Both the position numbers and the translations under genes were made by a program. A stretch of 7,250 nucleotides of DNA from Promethearchaeota archaeon (GTDB lineage: Archaea > Asgardarchaeota > Lokiarchaeia > Sigynarchaeales > SOKP01), in the NCBI GenBank assembly GCA_019057735.1, contig JAHLWV010000107.1:1-7250 (forward strand). Direction: 5' to 3'. This document shows, one piece after another, positions 1 through 6,822 of this stretch; position 1 is the stretch's first letter; each line of letters opens with the position of its first letter. Below the pieces are notes generated by a model that was given only the letters and a program-made list of their open reading frames with translations, was not told the DNA's origin and ran no database searches.

Positions 1-69
1 ATAACTTTTTTACCAAAAGTAGAAATCCTTGAAAAAGTATATAACCTAATTGAAGGATATCTAAAATAA
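1..69 (+). CDS. 3' end of an unidentified protein (partial)
   Basis: Frame 1 is open from the window edge and ends at a TAA at 67-69. It gives 22 residues, ITFLPKVEILEKVYNLIEGYLK, an amphipathic helical tail with ordinary composition. The start and most of the gene lie to the left of the window, so no family can be assigned. The reading is supported only by its coding-like composition and by a T-rich stretch shortly after the stop. The 315 bases to nurA suggest that it is not in the same transcription unit. Confidence 0.5.
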   Translation: MTFLPKVEILEKVYNLIEGYLK

Positions 70-87
70 AGATTGAATCTAACACAA

Positions 88-99
88 TTTTTGATTTTT
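88..99 (+). terminator. T-rich tract after the left-edge gene
   Basis: Two T5 runs separated by GA lie 19 bases after the TAA that closes the left-edge reading frame. Archaeal RNA polymerase commonly terminates at oligo-T tracts without a strong hairpin, and no GC-rich stem is seen here. The surrounding sequence is so AT-rich that T-runs are expected by chance, so this is only a candidate. Confidence 0.3.
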
Positions 100-262
100 C
101 AATATATTTATTAATTTTATATTAGCCACTTAACATCCATTCTAAAAACTATTAAATTTTAAAAGTCCTTGAAGTTTAAAAATGATGAAGGCTAATAATT
201 TTAAAAGAACAAATAATCTCTTAGACAAGGATTAATACAATTTTTTATTTATATTGATAAAA

Positions 263-280
263 TAATTAATATATTAATTA
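263..280. repeat. 18-bp perfect AT-only palindrome upstream of nurA
   Basis: TAATTAATATATTAATTA reads identically on both strands. It lies about 105 bases before the nurA ATG. It could be a dimeric regulator site or part of a TATA element. In sequence this AT-rich a palindrome of this size can also arise by chance, and no second copy was seen in the window. Confidence 0.35.
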
Positions 281-318
281 AAAATGAAATGTAATGGTTT
301 TATGCTATGATTAAATTT

Positions 319-350
319 TTTAAAGATTGAATATCTTTAAATCTTTAAAG
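319..350. promoter_or_regulatory. Inverted repeat with extra direct copy just upstream of nurA
   Basis: TTTAAAGAT at 319-327 pairs perfectly with ATCTTTAAA at 333-341 across a 5-base spacer. The right arm is then repeated directly: ATCTTTAA occurs at 333-340 and again at 341-348. Three half-sites of the same 8-mer therefore lie within 30 bases, ending 34 bases before the nurA start codon. This arrangement would suit an operator overlapping the core promoter, or a hairpin in the 5' leader. Function is inferred only from position and symmetry. Confidence 0.35.
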
Positions 351-384
351 TTTAGTCAAAGAAAAATTAAAAGGATTATAAGAT

Positions 385-1455
385 ATGAAAACTGAAGATA
401 TCCAGAAAATTAAGAACCTGTTAAATTTAGTAAATTTTGGTAAACCTAGAGAATCAATTAGAGAATTTGAAGGTAAAGAAATTGAAGCGATTCAATTTGA
501 ATTACCTAAAATCATAGGAGAAGAATTACCATTAGTATCTATTGATGGTTCTTATAGTATTTTATTTTCCTTTTTAGGTGTAGACACATGGATTGCATTA
601 TTTCGAATTGCGGTTACAGAGTATAAAATCCAAGTAAAAAATGGTAAAATATATTATTTAATTAATACACCCCCAAAGACATTTGATCACCTTAATTTAT
701 TAAGTTTCAACGAGTTTATATTGGACTCTCAATCAGAAGTCTTCTCTAAAGCGGCAGAGATTGCTACAGCGTTCCAAGAAAGAAACCCTTCTTTATTTGC
801 TAGCAATATAATGAGTTATTTGGAAGATATAACATTAGAAAAAATTTCGGAAACTTATAATAATTGTATCTTACTTAAAGACGGAGCTTTACTTACATAT
901 AAAGCGCTTGAAAGAGAGCCAATTTATAGAAGCATAATATTAAACTGCAGGATGAACGATATTTTATTAGCCGGTATCTCTAAATCAACGTCAACTCATT
1001 TCTTTAGAGATAATTATACTGATGATTTTTTCTTAAAAAGATATTATGATAAAAAATATTCAAACTTAACCTATATCAAAATTCCAGATACATTTATAGA
1101 AAGACAAACAAAATTTGATGCTTGGGGTAAAATACATTTTGCTAAATTGCATAAAGAAGCATATAAGTGGTTTAGAGTAGATATAGGTAATGATGGAGGT
1201 AATATTGATAAATTATTTTCATCGATTGCAGCATATTCTATGGTTAAATTAGTGCCTGGTTATCCAATAGGTCTTATTGAAGCTCATAAAATTGCTAAAA
1301 GTGTAAGGGATTTTAAAGATTCTTACGAATTAGAACTTATTAGGGCGCTAAAAGATATGGGGCTTAGTGCCAATGATATTTTGGAAGGTGCGGTAGATTT
1401 AGGAGGAAAAGAGTTAAGCTCATTCCATGAAATTTTGGATCAATTATCAAGATAA
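385..1455 (+). CDS. nurA: NurA 5'-3' nuclease
   Basis: NurA is the RNase H-like nuclease that works with the HerA translocase to resect the 5' strand at double-strand breaks, leaving 3' tails for RadA. The 356-residue product has the family's expected size and layout. An early Asp lies in a DGS motif (D54), followed by a candidate acidic residue E147 (SYLED) and D166 in the LLKDGALL strand. The C-terminal YPIGLIEAHKIA block supplies Y293 and H301, the conserved Tyr/His pair near the metal site. The assignment of E147 is by order and spacing rather than by alignment. The ATG at 385 is preceded by AAGGA at 371-375, nine bases upstream, which supports this start. It is the first gene of the operon, 42 bases before herA. 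No truncation or frameshift is visible. Confidence 0.9.
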   Translation: MKTEDIQKIKNLLNLVNFGKPRESIREFEGKEIEAIQFELPKIIGEELPLVSIDGSYSILFSFLGVDTWIALFRIAVTEYKIQVKNGKIYYLINTPPKTFDHLNLLSFNEFILDSQSEVFSKAAEIATAFQERNPSLFASNIMSYLEDITLEKISETYNNCILLKDGALLTYKALEREPIYRSIILNCRMNDILLAGISKSTSTHFFRDNYTDDFFLKRYYDKKYSNLTYIKIPDTFIERQTKFDAWGKIHFAKLHKEAYKWFRVDIGNDGGNIDKLFSSIAAYSMVKLVPGYPIGLIEAHKIAKSVRDFKDSYELELIRALKDMGLSANDILEGAVDLGGKELSSFHEILDQLSR

Positions 1456-1497
1456 TTCAATTCTTCCTATAAAAAAAAATAAAAAGGTCAAAATTAA

Positions 1498-3174
1498 ATG
1501 TCAGAAAAAGGAAATAAAGAAATTGAAATAGAATTAGAAAATTTAGAAAAACCAGTACAAATCGGTAAAATTGGAGAAGTGTGTTACGCAGACACAGGAC
1601 CACCTGATAGCGTAATAACTTTAAAAATACAACATCGACCCGATAGTTTAAGATTAGGGCAACCATTAGTTATTGAAACTGATAATCTTATATATTATAC
1701 CTTAATAAATCGTTTATATTTCAGTACTCGAAATTCTATTGCGGAGAGATTTGCAAACTCTCCGTTTATTGATTTGCTTCCCCCAAGCCAAATAGAAGGT
1801 GTAAGAGGGAAAGAATTTTACGGCCTTGCTGATTTAAGTTGTCTTAGAATATTACCTAAAAAAAGTTTAGAAGAAATAGAATTTCGAGAGCTCATACGGG
1901 GATTTGATACGATTCCTCCGATATTTTCGAATGGGCGTGAAGTAACAAAAGAAGAGATTGATCTAATCTATAAAACTTCAGAATATTCTGATTCAATTGG
2001 TACATTAAGAGGTTTTGAACATGAAGTTCCTATTGATTTTGCTCAGTTGGTAAAGAAACCATACGGACTATTTGGAAGAACTGGAATTGGGAAATCCATT
2101 TTGAATAAAATAATATGTCTTTTTATTTTGAAGCATCAAATCTCTCAATTAATCTTATTTGATATGCAAGGTGAATATGGATTAATTTCCCGCGCAGACA
2201 AAACAAAAGGGTTAGCATGGTATTATCGAGAGAAAATACAAATTTATCGTCTTGGTGAATTGGATAAGAAACGTACAACGACTGATGGGGCAGAGCAATT
2301 TTTCATATATAAGGATAGCATAACTTCAGGGGATATTATCGCTAGCACCCAGACATTAAATGAACCGAGTATTAATGTATTAATGTATATTGAAGGTTAT
2401 ATAAAGAATAATCCTGAAGAATTTAAGGATTTATTTGATGCAATTGATAAGATTGATGCTGGAGAACACAATCAGATCAATTCCTTCTCTTTGGGTGCTT
2501 TAAGAAACAGAATTATCCGATTTAAAAGGTATGACTTTTTAAAAGAACGTGGTGAGAGTAAAAGGGAAGATAGTTTAGAAAATATTTTTATCAGATTACT
2601 TGAGGGAAAGTCGATCGTAGTTGATTTTGGAAAATACGGAACTAATACTCATCTATATATGTTCATAGCAAATATGATTACTCGTAGATTATATAACATG
2701 TATTCTCAAAAAGAAGACGACACGAAATTACCTCCTTTAATAGTAGTCGTAGAAGAAGCTCATAAATTCTTAAAATCAGGAGTGATCCAGCATACTATAT
2801 TCGGTCGAATTGCTCGGGAAATGAGGAAATTTCAATTAACTTTAGCATTTGTCGACCAGAGGCCTTCTCAAATTGATGAAGAGGTATATTCACAAATAGC
2901 AAATACATTTGTAATGCATATGATTGACGACAAGGATATTAAACGGGTTGTTCAAACATTCCCTGATTCAAAGAAATGGCGCGGAATTATCTCAGGGCTA
3001 CAAAAGAAACAATGTCTTATCCGAGGAGACGCTGTCGCAGTCCCTACTATTATCGATGTCTTTGACTATAAAAACGAAAAAGAACTAAAAGAGAAGTTAG
3101 GGATTGGAAAACCTCTTGCAGAAACGCTTAAAGCTCTGGAAAAAGCTGATTTAACTAAATTAGAAGAGAATTAA
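1498..3174 (+). CDS. herA: HerA hexameric DNA translocase (FtsK/HerA ATPase)
   Basis: HerA forms a hexameric ring that pumps duplex DNA into the bound NurA dimer. The 558-residue product has an N-terminal HAS-barrel (about 20-115), the domain that contacts NurA. The RecA-like core follows: Walker A GRTGIGKS (193-200, K199), the family strand DMQGEYG (222-228), Walker B IVVVEEAH (415-422, acidic E419/E420), an arginine-finger region GRIAREMRK (436-444), and the sensor block VDQRPSQ (452-458). Relative to the usual HerA patterns as I know them, DPHGEYG is here DMQGEYG and SQRPS is DQRPS; the catalytic positions remain. A weak AAGGT site at 1484-1488 precedes the ATG. The gene ends with tandem stops TAA TGA (3172-3177). 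Its position between nurA and mre11-rad50 supports the DNA-resection role over FtsK-type or conjugation ATPases. Confidence 0.92.
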   Translation: MSEKGNKEIEIELENLEKPVQIGKIGEVCYADTGPPDSVITLKIQHRPDSLRLGQPLVIETDNLIYYTLINRLYFSTRNSIAERFANSPFIDLLPPSQIEGVRGKEFYGLADLSCLRILPKKSLEEIEFRELIRGFDTIPPIFSNGREVTKEEIDLIYKTSEYSDSIGTLRGFEHEVPIDFAQLVKKPYGLFGRTGIGKSILNKIICLFILKHQISQLILFDMQGEYGLISRADKTKGLAWYYREKIQIYRLGELDKKRTTTDGAEQFFIYKDSITSGDIIASTQTLNEPSINVLMYIEGYIKNNPEEFKDLFDAIDKIDAGEHNQINSFSLGALRNRIIRFKRYDFLKERGESKREDSLENIFIRLLEGKSIVVDFGKYGTNTHLYMFIANMITRRLYNMYSQKEDDTKLPPLIVVVEEAHKFLKSGVIQHTIFGRIAREMRKFQLTLAFVDQRPSQIDEEVYSQIANTFVMHMIDDKDIKRVVQTFPDSKKWRGIISGLQKKQCLIRGDAVAVPTIIDVFDYKNEKELKEKLGIGKPLAETLKALEKADLTKLEEN

Positions 3175-3207
3175 TGAATTCAGTTTTTCCTTAAAATAAT
3201 AATATTG
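3172..3207 (+). promoter_or_regulatory. herA / mre11-rad50 junction with tandem stops and TTG start
   Basis: herA stops at TAA (3172-3174) and is followed at once by an in-frame TGA (3175-3177). The next gene is in the same frame, 27 bases further on, and its only usable start is TTG at 3205. No ATG or GTG occurs in frame between the TGA and the first nuclease motif at residue 17; the first in-frame ATG is residue 72, after two essential motifs. No Shine-Dalgarno sequence is visible in the A/T-rich leader CTTAAAATAATAATA. Translation may depend on coupling to herA, or initiation may be deliberately weak. Confidence 0.6.
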
Positions 3208-6200
3208 AAGATAAAAACAGGTGAAGGGATCATTACAAAGATATTTTTCATAGGGGATACTCATTTTGGAAAACCGTATTCTTATCGCAAAAATTATGAG
3301 TTAAGTATTTCAGAAAGAAATTTTGATGTAATTAACAATTGCGAAAAAATTATTAATGCAGCTATAGAAGAAAAAGCAGATTATGTGATCTTTCTAGGAG
3401 ATTTATACGAAAGGCAGATGATTTCTCCTACTATTAGAAAAATCGTGCGTGAAAAAATCTTCATGCCTTTAAATGAACACCAGATAAAGACAATTATTAT
3501 TGGCGGTAATCACGATTCTATAAGGAATCCTAAGAGAGGGGCGGATGTTCAAGAATTAGCAAATTTTTCTAATGTTAATGTGTACACAGGTCTAAAACAT
3601 CTAATAATTGAAATTAATGAGAAGAAGGCTGGCATTATTTTTCTACCCTATATCCATTTTGATGTTTTAGTAAAGATGGCTAAAAATGAGGGCTTTATAG
3701 AAAAAGAAATTCTTGAAAATCAGAATAATTACATAATTGCTCAATACATTTTTCAAAATTATATTGAACAGATATGCAAGACTAAACTAAAAGATTGTCA
3801 AAAAAGAATTCTAATTGGACATTATTATTTGGATGGGGCTAAAATTCGAGAAACGAATAATCCAAGAATGATTTACGGGGAATTTCGATTTAATAAACAA
3901 ATGATTCAAAAAGATAAATTTGATCTCGTTATTTTTGGACATGTACACTTAAAACAAAAAATGTGGAACGACGATCGAATTATAATTCCAGGGTCAATTG
4001 ATAGGCTTGATATGGGGGAAAGAGATTCAAAAAAGTTTTACTGCGTCTATGATATTGAGAACGACGATTTAGAATTTAGAGAAATAGAATGTAGAAATCT
4101 TATAAAACTAAATATAGAAATTCCAAATGATACAGAAGATCTAAATCGATTTATTTTAGAAGCTCTACCAGAAAAAGAAAGCGTTAAAGAATCCATATGT
4201 GAAATCGCAATTTATTGTTTTAAAGGAATGGAAGTAAAAATTAATAAAAATCAGCTACAACAGTATTTTAAAGATTCTTTTTATACTAATTTGAACTATA
4301 AAGAAAAAATTGGTCTTGAGCTTCAGAAGCTTCGGAAGGTTAATTTAGATCCAAAAAGCTTATTTAAAGATTTTCTCGAGCAGAAATATTCAACTCATAA
4401 ATATTACGAAGAACTGAAAAGTATTGGTTTAGAATTACTTGAAAAGGAGATCTCCTTAGTTGATTTAACTACTAAAGGTTCTTTATCAATAAGATCTATT
4501 GATATGCAAAATTTTATTAACTACGGAAAAGGACCAAACAAAATTGTTTTTGAAGATGGTTTATATGTTATTAAAGGTCCTACAGGTTCAGGAAAGTCTT
4601 CAATATTGGATGCTATTACGTTTGCTCTTTTTAAAAGAAATTCTCGTAGAGACATAGGACTTACTCTTGATGAAATTTTATATGAAAAAGGATATGTAAA
4701 TCTTGAACTTTTAATTGGAGATCAACCATTAGTTGTAAAAAGAAGGCAAACTTCACCTAAGCTAGAGCTAAAATTTAAGAATGAGCCATTATATACTGGT
4801 TTGAAAATTCCAGAAAAAGAGGAAAAATTAGAGGGAATTGTAGGTTATGACTATGAAGGATTCACATCATCCTTTTTTATAAGACAACAAGAATTACAGA
4901 TATTTTCGTCTCTTGACTCTTCTAAAAGACATAAGAGGCTTATAAAATTGTTTAAGTTAAAGATTTTTCAAGAGGTTGAGAAAAATTTAAAACCCGTAAT
5001 AAAGGATCTCATAGGGAATCAAAATGTTTTAGAAGGAAAAACTGATGAATTAGGGGTAATAATTGAAGAATTACCTCAGTATATAGAAAATCTGAAACGA
5101 AATAATGAAGAAGTCCGGCAACAAGAGAAAGAAAAAACAATTATTTCAAAAGAAGTACAAAAATTAAAAGAAGAAACGGAAAGATTGCAAATTGAAGCTT
5201 TTAACTACTCTAATACTAAGAAATCTATCGATGAGTTAGAGATTGACATTGGTAAGAATGAGGAAGAACTTAAAATATCTAAAATCCAACAAAATAAATT
5301 TGAGAATCTCCAAAAAAAGTTAGAAAAATTTCACAATATTAGAAACGAGAAAGAAGATTTAGGAAAGCGAAAAGAGATTGTTAATAAAAAAATACATGAG
5401 AAAGAGTTAATACAATCTGAAAAAGAGAGCACTCAAAAAATGCTAGATCATATAAAAAAGCAATACGATGAGCAATTAGAGACATTGGTTGATCAAATTC
5501 AAAAAAGGGAATCCCGACTTTCCGGCTTAGATGTTGATATAAGTAAAGATGAAGCATTTAATACTTTAAAAGAAGATGGTATGTTAACAGAAAGACTTCA
5601 CAGGCTGCAGAAAATTGAAATACCTATGGCTAAAGAATATAAAGATGATAAACGCATCAAAGAATTTGTCGCTACAGGAGAAATAACTCGAAGAGAATTG
5701 CAGGTAATTAGACCTAAACAAAAGAAAATAACAAAAGATGTTTTCATTGCAGACGAAATCCAGATAGATCATCGAATATTACAAGAAAAATTAAAAGAAA
5801 TTGAGAAGAAAAAGACAGAGGAATTAGGAGAAGTTGAAAAAAAAATTAAAAAATTAAATGCAAGTCTCGTCAAACAAAGATTAATCGAAAATTTTGAGGA
5901 GCAATTATCAATTATTAAAAAAAAGTTAGAGAAGATTAAAAGACAAGAAGAAGAGAGAGAAGAGTTAGAAAGACGATTAAAAGAAATAAAGGATTATACT
6001 CCCCTAATTAGAAAAAGCGAAAAAGATATTATTAACCTGAAAGAGAAATTTGAAAAATTAAAGGAAGAACTTAAAAGACTGAAACCTTCTTATGAAGAAT
6101 ATTTGGAAGTTTCACGAAAGTTTGAAAAAAAACAACAGGACTTAAATGAGATAAATGAATTATTACAAGGTTTGAAAGGGGAAATCGGATTTATTAAAAA

Positions 6201-6807
6201 AGAAATTAATCGAATAAAAGAATTCAAAATAAAGATCAAACAAATTCAGAAAGAAATAGAACAAGTTAAAAATAATATTGAAAAATATACAATTTTACGA
6301 AAGGATGTATTTCATCTTAATGGAGTTGCTAAGTTTGCTATAGAAAAAATACTTCCAGCTATCTCAATCAAAGCTTCAGAAATTCTAAGTGATCTTACAG
6401 AGGGAAAATATAATCAAATTATTTTCAAATCTTTAAGTGGAAAAAATATAGGGTTTGAAATATATGTATTTGATGGAGAACGAGAAAGGGAGGCATCCAG
6501 CTTTTCGGGAGGTGAAAAAACTCAAATTAATGCTGCCATAAGATTTGCTATAATGGAGCGAATAGCGGAAATTCCAGATACTACTGGGGCGGTTTTTCGA
6601 AAATCGGATACCTTATTTATTGATGAGGGAGATATTGGTACATTAGATACAGAAACTTCAAGACAAAGATTCGTAGAAAAGATTTTTGAACTCAAATCAA
6701 TATTTAAAAAAATTATCCTAATAACTCATTTAGATGATGTCGCAGAACAATTTCCAAATCGTATAATAATTGGATGGGATGAATTAGGCAAGTCTAAAAT
6801 ATTTTAA
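3205..6807 (+). CDS. Mre11-Rad50 fusion: nuclease and ABC ATPase in one chain
   Basis: One 1200-residue chain carries both subunits of the DNA-end-processing complex. The Mre11 half (about 10-420) has every phosphoesterase motif: GDTHFG (D18, H20), GDLYE (D66), GGNHD (N102, H103), GHYY (H206), GHVH (H246, H248) and PGSIDRLDMGE (262-272). A capping region (about 290-365) and short helices around 366-415 follow; the helices resemble the SbcD/Mre11 C-terminus that contacts Rad50. The Rad50 half (about 426-1200) has Walker A GPTGSGKSS (458-466), Q-loop Q561, coiled coils about 585-770 and 858-1035, signature SFSGGEK (1099-1105), Walker B TLFIDEG (1136-1142), D-loop D1148 and H-loop H1175. No cysteine occurs after residue 338, so the zinc hook is absent. 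The start is TTG. The motifs are certain; the fused state rests on uninterrupted sequence and could only be false if assembly had lost a stop. Confidence 0.93.
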   Translation: MKIKTGEGIITKIFFIGDTHFGKPYSYRKNYELSISERNFDVINNCEKIINAAIEEKADYVIFLGDLYERQMISPTIRKIVREKIFMPLNEHQIKTIIIGGNHDSIRNPKRGADVQELANFSNVNVYTGLKHLIIEINEKKAGIIFLPYIHFDVLVKMAKNEGFIEKEILENQNNYIIAQYIFQNYIEQICKTKLKDCQKRILIGHYYLDGAKIRETNNPRMIYGEFRFNKQMIQKDKFDLVIFGHVHLKQKMWNDDRIIIPGSIDRLDMGERDSKKFYCVYDIENDDLEFREIECRNLIKLNIEIPNDTEDLNRFILEALPEKESVKESICEIAIYCFKGMEVKINKNQLQQYFKDSFYTNLNYKEKIGLELQKLRKVNLDPKSLFKDFLEQKYSTHKYYEELKSIGLELLEKEISLVDLTTKGSLSIRSIDMQNFINYGKGPNKIVFEDGLYVIKGPTGSGKSSILDAITFALFKRNSRRDIGLTLDEILYEKGYVNLELLIGDQPLVVKRRQTSPKLELKFKNEPLYTGLKIPEKEEKLEGIVGYDYEGFTSSFFIRQQELQIFSSLDSSKRHKRLIKLFKLKIFQEVEKNLKPVIKDLIGNQNVLEGKTDELGVIIEELPQYIENLKRNNEEVRQQEKEKTIISKEVQKLKEETERLQIEAFNYSNTKKSIDELEIDIGKNEEELKISKIQQNKFENLQKKLEKFHNIRNEKEDLGKRKEIVNKKIHEKELIQSEKESTQKMLDHIKKQYDEQLETLVDQIQKRESRLSGLDVDISKDEAFNTLKEDGMLTERLHRLQKIEIPMAKEYKDDKRIKEFVATGEITRRELQVIRPKQKKITKDVFIADEIQIDHRILQEKLKEIEKKKTEELGEVEKKIKKLNASLVKQRLIENFEEQLSIIKKKLEKIKRQEEEREELERRLKEIKDYTPLIRKSEKDIINLKEKFEKLKEELKRLKPSYEEYLEVSRKFEKKQQDLNEINELLQGLKGEIGFIKKEINRIKEFKIKIKQIQKEIEQVKNNIEKYTILRKDVFHLNGVAKFAIEKILPAISIKASEILSDLTEGKYNQIIFKSLSGKNIGFEIYVFDGEREREASSFSGGEKTQINAAIRFAIMERIAEIPDTTGAVFRKSDTLFIDEGDIGTLDTETSRQRFVEKIFELKSIFKKIILITHLDDVAEQFPNRIIIGWDELGKSKIF
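4444..4457. repeat. 14-bp palindrome containing AAGGAG at the Mre11/Rad50 junction
   Basis: AAGGAGATCTCCTT is a perfect palindrome at codons 414-418, between the last Mre11-like helix and the first Rad50 strand. Its left half is a full Shine-Dalgarno match. No ATG, GTG or TTG follows in the Rad50 frame at normal spacing; the next in-frame ATG is residue 434 (4504). An out-of-frame TTG at 4460 reads only two codons before TAA. It may be a relic of a once-separate rad50 start, or coincidence in a Lys-Glu pair. Confidence 0.4.
5527..5778 (+). other. Cysteine-free apex segment replacing the Rad50 zinc hook
   Basis: Residues about 775-858 lie midway between the ascending and descending coiled coils, where Rad50 and SbcC normally carry Cys-X-X-Cys. 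No cysteine is present. Heptad-like character fades, and the segment contains helix-breaking or strand-like stretches such as KIEIPMAKEY (803-812) and GEITRRELQVIRPKQKKITKD (about 825-845), rich in basic residues. This suggests a small folded apex domain or a long loop rather than a simple coiled-coil turn. Its boundaries are estimated by eye. Confidence 0.6.
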
Positions 6808-6822
6808 ATATTTTCTTTTTTT
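6796..6822 (+). terminator. Terminator of the nurA-herA-mre11/rad50 operon
   Basis: AAAATATTT (6796-6804) and AAATATTTT (6806-6814) are perfect inverted repeats around one base. They overlap the TAA stop and are followed by CTTTTTTT (6815-6822). The stem has only A-T pairs, so the T-tract is probably the working part, as is usual in archaea. A second T7 run at 6909-6915 could act as a backup. Confidence 0.5.

Larger units (their letters stand above)
70..384. other. AT-rich intergenic region upstream of the nurA operon
   Basis: This stretch of 315 bases has no convincing reading frame on either strand and no recognisable tRNA, rRNA or CRISPR repeat. It separates the left-edge gene from nurA and must contain the operon promoter if the three resection genes are co-transcribed. 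Many TATA-like strings occur, so no single TATA/BRE pair can be chosen by eye. The two most structured elements, at 263-280 and 319-350, are listed separately. The last bases, AAGGAT at 371-376, form a Shine-Dalgarno-like site for nurA. Confidence 0.6.

Noticed and set aside
182..188. ATGATGA, a perfect C-box match for a C/D-box guide RNA
   Set aside because: No D box (CTGA) lies at a suitable distance downstream and there is no C'/D' pair, so this is probably chance.
1457..1666. Minus-strand reading frame of 69 codons overlapping the start of herA
   Set aside because: It is antisense to a well-supported gene. The product is a low-complexity Phe/Leu-rich string arising from AT-rich, Glu/Lys-coding sequence, and it matches no known pattern.
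385..3174. NurA-HerA as an anti-phage defence module
   Set aside because: Some HerA proteins act in defence with Sir2 or nuclease partners, but here the partners are NurA and Mre11-Rad50, and no defence or mobile genes are visible. DNA-end resection fits better.
5584..5772. Minus-strand reading frame of 62 codons inside the Rad50 apex region
   Set aside because: It is a shadow of the plus-strand coding sequence, Phe/Cys/Ser-rich, with no family resemblance and no start context.
4504..6807. A separate rad50 gene starting at the in-frame ATG at 4504
   Set aside because: Starting there would remove the first strand of the ATPase lobe (SLSIRSID), there is no ribosome site at normal distance, and the frame is continuous with Mre11. 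A fusion is the simpler reading.
3205..6807. Phage-type gp46/gp47 recombination genes
   Set aside because: No phage structural or replication genes are present, and the nurA-herA neighbours point to a cellular archaeal operon.
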